Assembly (NCBI GenBank): GCA_964429385.1 | Contig: CAYSBR010000009.1 | Span: forward strand, 1-64,000 | From: UBA2377 sp964429385 | GTDB lineage: Bacteria; Verrucomicrobiota; Verrucomicrobiia; Opitutales; Opitutaceae | DNA: 64,000 nt | Direction: 5' to 3' | Shown here: positions 1 to 7,525 of the stretch, one piece after another | How positions within the stretch are numbered: position 1 is the first letter of the stretch | Layout of the letters: every line of letters begins with the position of its first letter | Program-made: the position numbers and the translations under genes | The notes under the pieces: generated by a model | The model's input: the letters and a program-made list of their open reading frames with translations, nothing else | Told to the model about the DNA's origin: nothing | Database searches by the model: none

Positions 1-1
1 C

Positions 2-763
2 ATGGTCGGAGCCTTCATCGGTTACTACGCAGGCAACCTCGTGCCCGCGGGCACGCTCTGGGGCGGACTCATCGTGCTCTGCGTCGCCATGCTCGGCTGC
101 GCGGTGCTCGGCATGCTCATTGAGCGCCTCGCCTACCGCCCGTTGCGCAACGCCCCGACCCTGAACGTCCTCATCACCGCCATCGGCGTCTCCCTCCTCT
201 TGGAATACAGCGGGCAGGTGTTCTTCGGCGCGGCCCCGCGCACGTTCCCGGCGATCTTCCCCACCCGGACCTTCGCCATCGGCGACCTCATCATCTCATC
301 CAACCAGATCTTCGTGATCGTCGTGGCGGTGATCCTGATGATCGCGCTGCAACTCATCATCTTCCGCACCAAGATCGGCACGGCCATGCGCGCCATCTCG
401 CTCAACCCCAAGGCGGCGACCCTGATGGGCGTGAACAACAACGTCGTCATTTCCTTCACCTTCGGCCTCGGCTCGGCCCTGGCCGGCGCGGGCGGCATCC
501 TGTATGCGCTCAACTACCCGTCCATCGACCCGCTCATGGGCATGATGCCCGGCATGAAGGCGTTCACCGCCGCCATCCTCGGCGGCATCGGCAACATCCC
601 CGGCGCCGCGCTCGGCGGCCTGCTCCTCGGCACGGTCGAGACCTTCGTCGCCGGCAGCCAGTGGTCCACCTACAAGGACGCCATCGCCTTCACCCTCCTC
701 ATCGTCATCCTGCTCTTCCGTCCCGCCGGGTTGCTGGGCAAGTTCACCGCGGAAAAGGTCTGA
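2..763 (+). CDS. livH: Branched-chain amino acid ABC transporter permease LivH (5' end cut)
   Basis: Inner-membrane permease of a high-affinity leucine/isoleucine/valine-type ABC importer. The visible 253 residues are almost wholly hydrophobic helices and include the LivH-type stretches LERLAYRPLR-like (IERLAYRPLRNAP) near residue 41 and AAILGGIGNIPGAALGG near residue 196, the latter being the loop that contacts the ATPase. LivH proteins are usually about 290-310 residues, so some 40-50 N-terminal residues probably lie beyond the left edge; the ATG at base 2 is then internal. It is followed 10 bases later by livM, so the two permeases are co-transcribed. The periplasmic binding protein (livK) is not in view and is probably upstream. 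Confidence 0.93.
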   Translation: MVGAFIGYYAGNLVPAGTLWGGLIVLCVAMLGCAVLGMLIERLAYRPLRNAPTLNVLITAIGVSLLLEYSGQVFFGAAPRTFPAIFPTRTFAIGDLIISSNQIFVIVVAVILMIALQLIIFRTKIGTAMRAISLNPKAATLMGVNNNVVISFTFGLGSALAGAGGILYALNYPSIDPLMGMMPGMKAFTAAILGGIGNIPGAALGGLLLGTVETFVAGSQWSTYKDAIAFTLLIVILLFRPAGLLGKFTAEKV

Positions 764-773
764 TCTGACGACG

Positions 774-1763
774 ATGAAAGCGCCAGCCCTCAAAGCCGTT
801 CCCCGCCCGCATCTGGCACTCGCCGTGGCCTTGGTCACCGCCCTTGGCGTCTCGGCGCTGTCCGGACGGATTGATCCCTATTTTCTCGATGTGATGACCG
901 GCGCGGGCATTGCCGTCATCCTCGCCGTCTCGCTCAACCTCGTGACCGGCTTCACCGGCCAGTTCTCGCTCGGGCATGCGGGCTTCATGGCCGTCGGCGC
1001 CTATCTGTCCTCGGCGGTGACCCTCTTCCTCGGCCCGCATCTGCTCGGCGACGACGGCGGCACCGCCTTCCTCCGCAACAGCCTTTTTCTCGGCGCACTG
1101 ATCGCCGGCGGGCTCAGCGCCGCCTTCGCCGGCCTGCTTGTCGGCGTGCCATCGCTGCGCTTGAAAGGCGACTACCTCGCGCTCGTCACCCTTGGCTTCG
1201 GCGAGATTCTCCGTGTCCTCTTCCAGAACTTCCGTCCGCTCGGCGGCGCGCTCGGCCTCAACGCCATCCCCGCCTACACCACGATCTTCTGGGTGATCGG
1301 CGCCGCCGCCGTCACCGTCTTTGTCGTCGGCTGCCTCGTGCACTCCACCTACGGCCGCGGTTTCCTGGCCACCCGCGATGACGAGGTCGCCACCGAATCC
1401 GTCGGTCTCGACACCACGCGCTACAAAATCGTCGCCTTTGTCATCGGCGCCTTTTTCGCCGGGGTCGCCGGCGGGCTCTTCGCCCACTTCAAGCTGACGA
1501 TCGTCCCCACCGGATTCGATTTCACCAAGAGCATCGAGATCGTCGTCATGGTCATCCTCGGCGGCATGGGCAACACCATCGGCGTCATCCTCGCCGCCAT
1601 CCTGCTCGCGATCCTGCCCGAGGTCCTCCGGCCCATCGCCGAGTATCGCATGGTGATCTACGCCTTCCTGCTGATCGTGCTGATGATCGTGCGCCCGCAG
1701 GGCCTGTTTAATTTCAACTTCAGCCGCCTCCTCAAGTCCAAGTCCGGCGACATGAAGCCGTGA
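774..1763 (+). CDS. livM: Branched-chain amino acid ABC transporter permease LivM
   Basis: Second inner-membrane permease of the Liv importer, 329 residues, normal length for the family. About eight to ten hydrophobic helices are visible. The family hallmarks SLNLVTGFTGQFSLGHAGF (around residue 54) and VILGGMGNTIGVILAA (around residue 260) are present. The motif GLDTTRYKIVAFVIGAFFAG is also typical of LivM. The ATG sits 10 bases after livH. The gap to livG (63 bases) ends in a short 7-bp tandem repeat rather than a normal leader. Confidence 0.95.
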   Translation: MKAPALKAVPRPHLALAVALVTALGVSALSGRIDPYFLDVMTGAGIAVILAVSLNLVTGFTGQFSLGHAGFMAVGAYLSSAVTLFLGPHLLGDDGGTAFLRNSLFLGALIAGGLSAAFAGLLVGVPSLRLKGDYLALVTLGFGEILRVLFQNFRPLGGALGLNAIPAYTTIFWVIGAAAVTVFVVGCLVHSTYGRGFLATRDDEVATESVGLDTTRYKIVAFVIGAFFAGVAGGLFAHFKLTIVPTGFDFTKSIEIVVMVILGGMGNTIGVILAAILLAILPEVLRPIAEYRMVIYAFLLIVLMIVRPQGLFNFNFSRLLKSKSGDMKP

Positions 1764-1791
1764 CCCGCCGGTTTCCGACCACCCTGCCGGC

Positions 1792-1826
1792 AATCGAAAA
1801 TCGGTAATCCAAAATCGAAAATTTCC
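1792..1826. repeat. Degenerate 7-bp tandem repeat abutting the livG start codon
   Basis: Five consecutive heptads read AATCGAA, AATCGGT, AATCCAA, AATCGAA, AATTTCC. The GTG start of livG follows with no gap. The tract is AT-rich in a GC-rich neighbourhood and occupies the place where a Shine-Dalgarno sequence would be. The same heptads, ending in the same AATTTCC, precede pyrB at 20238-20272. Confidence 0.85.
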
Positions 1827-2618
1827 GTGTCCGCCCCGCTGCTTCACCTCGACCAAGCCACCATCCGGTTCGGCGGCCTCACCGCCGTCAGCGCCTTCGA
1901 CTTCACCGTGGGCGCCGGGGAACTGGTGGGCCTGATCGGGCCCAATGGCGCCGGCAAGACCACGGTGTTCAATCTCATCACCGGCGTTTACCAGCCGACG
2001 GAGGGCCGCGTAAGCGCGCTGGGGCGCGACCTCCGCGGCCTGCGCGTCAACCAGATCGTCGCCCTCGGCATCGCGCGCACCTTCCAGAACATCCGGCTCT
2101 TCAGCTCCCTCTCCGTCTTCGACAACGTGCGCGCCGCCTGCAACCTGCACCGCGGCACCGGCCCGCTCCAGGCCCTCGTGCGCCTCGGCCGCTTCCGCGA
2201 CGACGAAGCCGCCATCACCCGTCGTGTCGAGGAACTGCTGGAAATCTTCAACCTGCGCCGCTTCCGCGACGCCCCCGCCAACAGCCTTCCCTACGGCGAA
2301 CAGCGCCGCCTGGAAATCGTCCGCTGCCTCGCCACCAAGCCGCGCCTGCTGCTCCTCGACGAGCCCGCCGCGGGCATGAATCCCTCCGAAAAAGTCGAGC
2401 TCATCCGCCTTATTCAGCAGATCCAGCAGCAGTTCGACCTCTCCATCCTGCTCGTCGAGCACTCGATGAAGGTCGTGATGGGCGTCTGCCAGCGCATCGC
2501 CGTGCTGGACTACGGGGTGAAGATCGCCGAAGGCTCACCCGCCGAGATCCAGCGCGACCCCAAGGTCATCGAAGCCTACCTCGGCGAAGACCACGGCACC
2601 TCCCTCGCACATCACTGA
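1827..2618 (+). CDS. livG: Branched-chain amino acid ABC transporter ATP-binding protein LivG
   Basis: Cytoplasmic ATPase that powers the Liv importer together with LivF; 263 residues. Walker A is GPNGAGKTT (residues 38-46), the ABC signature is the LivG-type form LPYGEQRRLEI, and Walker B with the following loop is LLLLDEPAAGMNP. The conserved LivG segment GIARTFQNIRLFSSLSVFDN (the Q-loop region) is intact. The start is taken as GTG at 1827, giving an N-terminus that aligns with the family; no Shine-Dalgarno sequence is visible because a 7-bp repeat runs right up to the start. It lies between livM and livF in the usual order. Confidence 0.95.
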   Translation: MSAPLLHLDQATIRFGGLTAVSAFDFTVGAGELVGLIGPNGAGKTTVFNLITGVYQPTEGRVSALGRDLRGLRVNQIVALGIARTFQNIRLFSSLSVFDNVRAACNLHRGTGPLQALVRLGRFRDDEAAITRRVEELLEIFNLRRFRDAPANSLPYGEQRRLEIVRCLATKPRLLLLDEPAAGMNPSEKVELIRLIQQIQQQFDLSILLVEHSMKVVMGVCQRIAVLDYGVKIAEGSPAEIQRDPKVIEAYLGEDHGTSLAHH

Positions 2619-2623
2619 TATGA

Positions 2624-2720
2624 ATGCGGATTGCAGAGTGCGGAATGCGGAATGCCGGCGACCGGCCGGCCGTGTTTCATTGCTTCCAGTCGCTCCGCAC
2701 TCCGCACTCCCCATTCCGCA
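2624..2720. repeat. Head-to-head heptad repeats forming a large hairpin before livF
   Basis: The left arm (2624-2656) reads as heptads ATGCGGA, TTGCAGA, GTGCGGA, ATGCGGA, ATGCC. The right arm (2694-2720) reads TCCGCAC, TCCGCAC, TCCCCAT, TCCGCA, and the A of the livF ATG completes the last heptad. The arms are near reverse complements, so the whole leader can fold as an imperfect hairpin with a stem of roughly 30 bp and a loop of about 37 bases. It fills the livG-livF gap and leaves no room for a Shine-Dalgarno sequence. Confidence 0.85.
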
Positions 2721-3428
2721 ATGCTGAAAGTCTCCGATCTTCACGTTTCCTACGGCGCCATCGCCGCGCTCAGCGGCATCTCCTTCGAGATCGAGCAAGG
2801 CGCCATCGTCACGCTCATCGGCGGCAACGGCGCGGGCAAGACCACCTCGCTGCGCACCATCTCCGGCCTGCTGCGCCCCAAAAGCGGGACCGTGACCTTC
2901 CTCGGCGAGGACATCACCAAGATCCCCGCGCACCAGATCGTCGCCCGCGGCCTCTGCCATGTGCCCGAGGGGCGCATGATCTTCTCCAATCTTACCGTGA
3001 ATGAAAACCTCTCGATGGGCGCCTATCTCCAGACCGATACCGCGCGCATCGAGCAGAACCGCGACTACGTTTTCACCATCTTTCCCCGGCTCAAGGAACG
3101 CCTCCAGCAGATGGCCGGCACGCTCTCCGGCGGCGAGCAGCAGATGCTTGCCATCGGCCGCGCCCTGATGAGCAACCCCAAGTTCCTGATGCTCGACGAG
3201 CCCTCCCTCGGCATCGCCCCCCGGCTCATCAGCACGATCTTCGAAAAAATCGTGGAGATCAACCGCAGCCACGGCATCACCATCCTGCTCGTCGAACAGA
3301 ACGCCAACCTCGCTCTCGAGGTCAGCACCCACGCCTATGTGCTCGAGACCGGGCGCATCGTGATGCAGGGCTCCAGCAAAGAGCTTCGCGACGACCCCCA
3401 GCTCAAGGCGGTTTACCTCGGCGGCTGA
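2721..3428 (+). CDS. livF: Branched-chain amino acid ABC transporter ATP-binding protein LivF
   Basis: Second ATPase of the Liv importer, 235 residues from the ATG at 2721. Walker A is GGNGAGKTT (residues 34-42), signature LSGGEQQMLAIGRAL, Walker B FLMLDEPSLGIAP. These are typical LivF forms. The frame stays open upstream to 2631, but that extension would only encode the heptad repeat, so the ATG beginning MLKVSDLHVSYG is preferred. Last gene of the operon; 86 bases separate it from htpG and no strong terminator is visible there. Confidence 0.95.
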   Translation: MLKVSDLHVSYGAIAALSGISFEIEQGAIVTLIGGNGAGKTTSLRTISGLLRPKSGTVTFLGEDITKIPAHQIVARGLCHVPEGRMIFSNLTVNENLSMGAYLQTDTARIEQNRDYVFTIFPRLKERLQQMAGTLSGGEQQMLAIGRALMSNPKFLMLDEPSLGIAPRLISTIFEKIVEINRSHGITILLVEQNANLALEVSTHAYVLETGRIVMQGSSKELRDDPQLKAVYLGG

Positions 3429-3448
3429 TTTTCCGCCATTTCCCCCGC

Positions 3449-3475
3449 TTGATTTTTTCAGGAGCCTGCTACACT
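3449..3475 (+). promoter_or_regulatory. Possible sigma70-type promoter for htpG
   Basis: TTGATT (3449-3454) and TACACT (3470-3475) resemble -35 and -10 boxes. The 15-base spacing is shorter than the optimal 17, so this is tentative. It lies 40 bases before the htpG start. No CIRCE-type inverted repeat is visible in the leader. Confidence 0.3.
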
Positions 3476-3514
3476 AGCGGGCTCTCTTCGTCTTAATCTG
3501 TCACACCTCCCATC

Positions 3515-5356
3515 ATGTCCAATCCCACTCCGCAAAAATTCGAGTTTCAGGCCGAGATCAAGCAACTGCTGGATATCGTCATCCACTCGCTCTACACGGA
3601 GAAGGAAATCTTCGTCCGTGAATTGGTCTCCAACGCCTCCGACGCGCTGGAAAAACTGCGCCACACGCAGCTGACCGAGAAAGACATCTTCGACGACACG
3701 CTCGAGCCCGAGATCAACGTCACCACCGACGACAAGGCCAAGACCATCACCATCCAGGATTTCGGCATCGGCATGACCCGGGCGGAACTGGTCGAAAACC
3801 TCGGCACCATCGCCCACTCCGGCTCGAAAGCCTTCCTGAAGGCGCTGAGCGAGGGCGGCGCAAAGAACACCAACCTCATCGGTCAGTTCGGCGTCGGCTT
3901 CTACTCCGCCTTCATGGTCGCCCAAAGCGTCAAGGTTTACTCCCGCTCCTGGCGGAAGGATGAGCCCGGCCATGTGTGGAGCAGCGACGGTTCCGGCAGC
4001 TACGAAATCGAGCCCAGCGAAGGCGAGCGCCGCGGCACCAAGATCGTCATCACCCTCAAGGACGACGCCCACGACTTCGCCACCGACTGGAAGATCAAGG
4101 AAATCGTCGAGCGCTACAGCGCCTTCGTCTCCTTCCCGATCAACCTCAACGGCAAACGCGTCAACACCATCCAGGCGCTCTGGCTGCGCAACAAGAACGA
4201 GATCAAGGACGAGGAATACACCGAGTTCTACAAGTTCCAGTCGCACGCCCACGACGAGCCCCGCCTGCGCCTGCACTTCAGCGCCGATGCCCCACTCTCC
4301 ATCAACGCCCTGCTCTTCGTGCCGAAGGAGAACACCGAGAAACTCGGCTTTTCCCGCCTGGAGCCCAGTATTTCCCTCTATTGCCGCAAGGTGCTGATCG
4401 ACGCCCGGCCCAAGGACCTGCTGCCCGAGTGGCTGCGCTTCCTGAAGGGCGTCGTGGACAGCGAGGACCTGCCCCTGAACATCTCGCGCGAGACGATGCA
4501 GGACAAGGCCCTCATCGAGAAGCTCAACAAGGTCATCACCAAGCGCCTCCTCAAGTTCCTCGAAGAAGAGGCCAAGAACCGGGTGGACGGTTACAACGAG
4601 TTCTACGCGGAGTTCGGCATCTTCCTGAAGGAAGGCGCCGCCATGGACTTCACCCACAAGGACCAGCTCGTGAAGCTGCTCCGCTTCGAATCCTCGCTCA
4701 CCGAGAAGGGCAAGACCACTTCCCTCGCCGACTACGTTTCCCGCCTGGGCGCAGAGCAGAAGGAAATCTATTACCTCGTCGGACCCAACCGCGCCGCCAT
4801 CGAAAGCGGCCCCTACCTCGAAGGCTTCAAGGCCCGCAACCTCGAGGTCCTCTTCTGCTACGAGTCCGTGGACGAGTATGTCATGAACAACGTCCGCGAG
4901 TTCGACGGCAAGAAGCTCACCGCCGCCGACCACGCCGACGTGAAGCTCGCCGACCTCCCGAAACCGGAAGGCGGCCTCAGCGAAGACCACGCCAAAGCCC
5001 TCGCCCAGTGGCTCAAGGACACGCTCGGCGACCGCGTTGCCGAGGTAAAGGCCAGCGACCGTCTCGTGGATTCCCCGGTCCTCGCCCTCAACGCCGACAA
5101 GTTCATGTCCCCGCACATGCGCCGCATGATGAAGGCCATGAACCGCGAAGGCGCCGACTCTCCGTTGCGCGTCAACCTCGAGATCAACCCGCGGCATGCG
5201 GTCATCACCCGCCTGTTCGAGACGCACACCGCCAATCCCGAGCGCGCCCAACTCGTGGCCGAACAACTCCTCGACAACGCCCTCATCTCCGCTGGATTGC
5301 TGGACGACACCACCGCCATGGTGGCCCGGCTCAATAAACTACTGGAGAGCGTGTGA
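3515..5356 (+). CDS. htpG: Molecular chaperone HtpG (Hsp90 family)
   Basis: Cytoplasmic ATP-dependent Hsp90 chaperone, 613 residues, typical for bacterial HtpG. The N-terminal GHKL ATPase is clear: RELVSNASDALEKLR (catalytic Glu and nucleotide-binding Asn), DFGIGMTRAELVENLGTIAH and IGQFGVGFYSAFMVA. The middle domain has the conserved GVVDSEDLPLNISRETMQ stretch, with the catalytic-loop Arg. The C-terminal dimerisation domain contains HMRRMMKAMN. The ATG at 3515 gives the expected N-terminus. It stands alone between the liv operon and vapBC, and a small hairpin (5372-5389) follows the stop. Confidence 0.97.
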   Translation: MSNPTPQKFEFQAEIKQLLDIVIHSLYTEKEIFVRELVSNASDALEKLRHTQLTEKDIFDDTLEPEINVTTDDKAKTITIQDFGIGMTRAELVENLGTIAHSGSKAFLKALSEGGAKNTNLIGQFGVGFYSAFMVAQSVKVYSRSWRKDEPGHVWSSDGSGSYEIEPSEGERRGTKIVITLKDDAHDFATDWKIKEIVERYSAFVSFPINLNGKRVNTIQALWLRNKNEIKDEEYTEFYKFQSHAHDEPRLRLHFSADAPLSINALLFVPKENTEKLGFSRLEPSISLYCRKVLIDARPKDLLPEWLRFLKGVVDSEDLPLNISRETMQDKALIEKLNKVITKRLLKFLEEEAKNRVDGYNEFYAEFGIFLKEGAAMDFTHKDQLVKLLRFESSLTEKGKTTSLADYVSRLGAEQKEIYYLVGPNRAAIESGPYLEGFKARNLEVLFCYESVDEYVMNNVREFDGKKLTAADHADVKLADLPKPEGGLSEDHAKALAQWLKDTLGDRVAEVKASDRLVDSPVLALNADKFMSPHMRRMMKAMNREGADSPLRVNLEINPRHAVITRLFETHTANPERAQLVAEQLLDNALISAGLLDDTTAMVARLNKLLESV

Positions 5357-5371
5357 TTTTTAAGTGATTCA

Positions 5372-5389
5372 AAGCCATGCTGATGGCTT
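5372..5389. promoter_or_regulatory. Hairpin with AGCCAT/ATGGCT arms between htpG and vapB
   Basis: AAGCCAT, GCTG loop, ATGGCTT: a perfect 7-bp stem. It could help end htpG transcription, although no T-run follows. Its arms contain the same AGCCAT/ATGGCT unit found in the 20-bp palindrome at 5413-5432, so it may instead be part of the vapBC operator. Confidence 0.45.
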
Positions 5390-5412
5390 GTGTGCCATAT
5401 TATTTTGTTGCG

Positions 5413-5432
5413 GTATGGCTCGCGAGCCATAC
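5413..5432. promoter_or_regulatory. 20-bp perfect palindrome, likely vapBC operator
   Basis: GTATGGCTCGCGAGCCATAC is its own reverse complement and ends 13 bases before the vapB ATG. VapB antitoxins of the ribbon-helix-helix type bind inverted repeats at their own promoter, so autoregulation is the natural reading. ATGGCT half-sites also occur at 5373-5388, giving four half-sites in about 60 bases. Confidence 0.6.
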
Positions 5433-5445
5433 TCATGCTCTTGTT

Positions 5446-5709
5446 ATGAAGATGACGATGCACATAGACGAAGACGTCTTGGACCGCGTCATGCGAGTGA
5501 CCGGGGCCAAGACCAAACGCGAGGCGGTGGAAATCGCCCTGAAGGAGATGGCGCGCCGGCACAAGATGAAGGAGCTGTTCAGCGCCGGCTTGGGCCTGAC
5601 CTCGGAAGAACTGAAAGCGTCGTTCGATCCCGCCTCGCTCGCCCCCGACTCTCCTGGACTGAAAGCCGCCGAAGACCCGGGTCCCTATGGCGAAGCTGAT
5701 CCTGCCTGA
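5446..5709 (+). CDS. vapB: VapB-family antitoxin
   Basis: Antitoxin half of a type II toxin-antitoxin pair, 87 residues from ATG 5446 (MKMTMHIDEDVL). Residues 4-35 form a short strand plus two helices (IDEDVLDRVMRVTGAKTKRE, then AVEIALKEMARR), matching the VapB_antitoxin/DUF2191 type (PF09957), which binds operator DNA through a ribbon-helix-helix dimer. The acidic, proline-rich tail would wrap the toxin. The frame is open back to 5377, but that part runs through the palindrome and is hydrophobic nonsense. It overlaps vapC by 23 bases, so the two are translationally coupled. Confidence 0.88.
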   Translation: MKMTMHIDEDVLDRVMRVTGAKTKREAVEIALKEMARRHKMKELFSAGLGLTSEELKASFDPASLAPDSPGLKAAEDPGPYGEADPA

Positions 5710-6079
5710 CAGCAATATCTACATCAATGCCGCGCGCGCCGGCATCGATCCTTTCCAGCAATTCACGGATTTCCTGGATGAATGGGAATTTGCCACATGT
5801 GGTCTGGTCGTGCTGGAGGTCTGCCGCGGACTGCGCGAACCAATGCGCCTGCGGCGTTTCCGCGAGCGATTCGCCGTCATGATCTATTTGCCCGCGGCCA
5901 ACGCCATCTGGGAGCGAGCCACGCAGCTGGCGTGGAGCTTGGACCGGCAAGGTCGCGTCCTCCCGTCCACCGATCTGCTCATCGCCGCCACCGCCCTGCA
6001 GGCCGGCGCCACGGTGCTGACCCACGACGCCCACTTCCACCAGATCCCCGGCCTCGAAGTGGTGGACCGCCTGAGTTAA
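5687..6079 (+). CDS. vapC: VapC-family PIN-domain toxin ribonuclease
   Basis: Toxin half of the pair: a Mg-dependent PIN-domain RNase, 130 residues. The acidic catalytic set is visible: Asp8 in LPDSNIYI, Glu44 in LEVCRGL, Asp96 in PSTDLLIAATA and Asp114 in LTHDAHF, so the enzyme looks intact. VapC proteins usually cleave tRNA or a conserved rRNA loop; the target here cannot be read from sequence. The start lies inside the vapB end (23-base overlap). A weak hairpin (6106-6126) follows. Confidence 0.92.
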   Translation: MAKLILPDSNIYINAARAGIDPFQQFTDFLDEWEFATCGLVVLEVCRGLREPMRLRRFRERFAVMIYLPAANAIWERATQLAWSLDRQGRVLPSTDLLIAATALQAGATVLTHDAHFHQIPGLEVVDRLS

Positions 6080-6105
6080 GAATCCCCAGAGGTCGTAGCC
6101 AGGCT

Positions 6106-6126
6106 ATATCCACCCGCCGGGTGATA
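6106..6126 (+). terminator. Possible weak terminator after vapC
   Basis: ATATCCACCC-GCC-GGGTGATAT is an imperfect stem with one bulged base, followed by TTTCCC. It lies 26 bases past the vapC stop. The remaining bases up to 6247 show nothing else recognisable apart from a GGAG ribosome binding site at 6238-6241. Confidence 0.35.
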
Positions 6127-6247
6127 TTTCCCTTGTCAGGCCGATTCGCCTGCGTTTTCTCGCACGCCCCCTTGCAGCCCGGGCGGCTCCGATCCGCCAC
6201 CCGGCGAAGTGCGACACCGCACACTCTCCTTAACCCCGGAGTTTTCC

Positions 6248-7525
6248 ATGAGCACCTACATCTACGGCATCGACTTTGGCACCAGTAATTCCTCGGTCAC
6301 GATCTGGGATGTGGAGCGCCGCGCGCTTGTCCGCGACCCGCGCATCGCCGGCGTGGAATCGTCGTTCATGTATTTCCCCTACACCCTGCGCAAGGATCCG
6401 CCCCTGATCGGCAACGCCGCCAAGCTCCGCTACGTGCAGGACGAGATGCGCGGCCGGTTCTTCCAAGCCATCAAAACCATCCTCCCCAACCGCACCTTCG
6501 AGCGGACCATCGTCAACAACGAGACCTACCTGCTCGAAGATCTGATCGCGTTTTTCCTGCGTCATCTGAAGGGCAAGGCCGACCTCGTGACCGGTCAGGA
6601 TGTGAAACGCGTGGTCATGGGCCGCCCCGCCGTCTTTTCATCCGATCCCGCCGAGGACCAGATTGCCCAAGACCGCCTCAAGCGCGCCGCAGAACTGGCC
6701 GGGTTCGAGGAAATTCACTTTCAATACGAACCCATCGCCGCCGCCTTTGCCTACGAGGCCCGCATCCGGCAACCCGAACGCGTGCTCGTCGGCGACTTCG
6801 GCGGCGGCACCTCCGATTTCACCGTCGTGCAGCTCGACCCTCGCCGGCAGGGCCAGGTTGACCGACTCTCCGATATCCTTGCCACCGGCGGCCTGCCCGT
6901 GGCGGGCAACCGGTATGATTCCGCCACCATGTGGCACACGCTCACCCCGCTTTTCGGGCGGGGCGCCACCTATGAAAACTTCGGCAAGCGCATCGAGGTC
7001 CCCTCCACCCTGCACCGGCAGATCTGCCAGTGGGACCAGATCGTCTTCCTCCGCAACGCCACCAAGCTCGACCTGATCTGGCGGCTCGCCCGGCTTTCGG
7101 ACAACCCGGCCGGATTCGATCGCCTGCAGGCCCTCGTCACGGAAAACCAGGGCTTCGCCCTCTTCCAAGTCATCGAGTCGGCCAAGATCACGCTCACCAC
7201 CGCGGATACGGCCTCACTCCGGTTCCTCCACCCGCGCATCCCGATCAACGCGCGACTGACACTCGAAGAATTCAACACCAACACCGCCGACCTGACCGGC
7301 CAGATCACCGCCAAGCTCGACGCGTTCATGCAGGAAGCCGCCATTGATCCCGCCGGCATCGAAACCGTTTTTCTGACCGGCGGCACTTCGCTCATCCGCA
7401 GTCTGCGCGGTGAATTCGTCCGTCGCTTCGGCGTGGAACGGCTCCGTGACGGCGGCGAATTCACCAGCGTGGGCGACGGCCTCGCGCTCAGCGCCCCGCT
7501 GCTGTTTCCCGACCTGCACCGGTAA
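6248..7525 (+). CDS. Hsp70-family ATPase-domain protein (YegD-like)
   Basis: Actin-fold Hsp70-type ATPase of 425 residues with the nucleotide-binding motifs of DnaK: IDFGTSNSS (phosphate 1, residues 6-14), VGDFGGGTSDFTVV (phosphate 2) and FLTGGTSLIRSLRGEFVRRFG-like adenosine region near residue 375. There is no room for the substrate-binding domain and lid that DnaK carries, so it resembles YegD-type stand-alone Hsp70 relatives; its client is unknown. The ATG at 6248 follows GGAG at 6238-6241 with good spacing and is preferred over the upstream ATG at 6209. Its 3' end overlaps the convergent hydrolase by 38 bases. Confidence 0.85.
   Translation: MSTYIYGIDFGTSNSSVTIWDVERRALVRDPRIAGVESSFMYFPYTLRKDPPLIGNAAKLRYVQDEMRGRFFQAIKTILPNRTFERTIVNNETYLLEDLIAFFLRHLKGKADLVTGQDVKRVVMGRPAVFSSDPAEDQIAQDRLKRAAELAGFEEIHFQYEPIAAAFAYEARIRQPERVLVGDFGGGTSDFTVVQLDPRRQGQVDRLSDILATGGLPVAGNRYDSATMWHTLTPLFGRGATYENFGKRIEVPSTLHRQICQWDQIVFLRNATKLDLIWRLARLSDNPAGFDRLQALVTENQGFALFQVIESAKITLTTADTASLRFLHPRIPINARLTLEEFNTNTADLTGQITAKLDAFMQEAAIDPAGIETVFLTGGTSLIRSLRGEFVRRFGVERLRDGGEFTSVGDGLALSAPLLFPDLHR

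Noticed and set aside
744..2462. 572-codon reverse frame opposite livM/livG
   Set aside because: It is a GC-rich shadow with Glu/Gly/Asp/His-rich sequence and no family motif; livM and livG on the other strand have full family signatures.
2624..2720. Heptad arrays as a CRISPR array
   Set aside because: The units are 7 bp with no spacers and no cas genes nearby.
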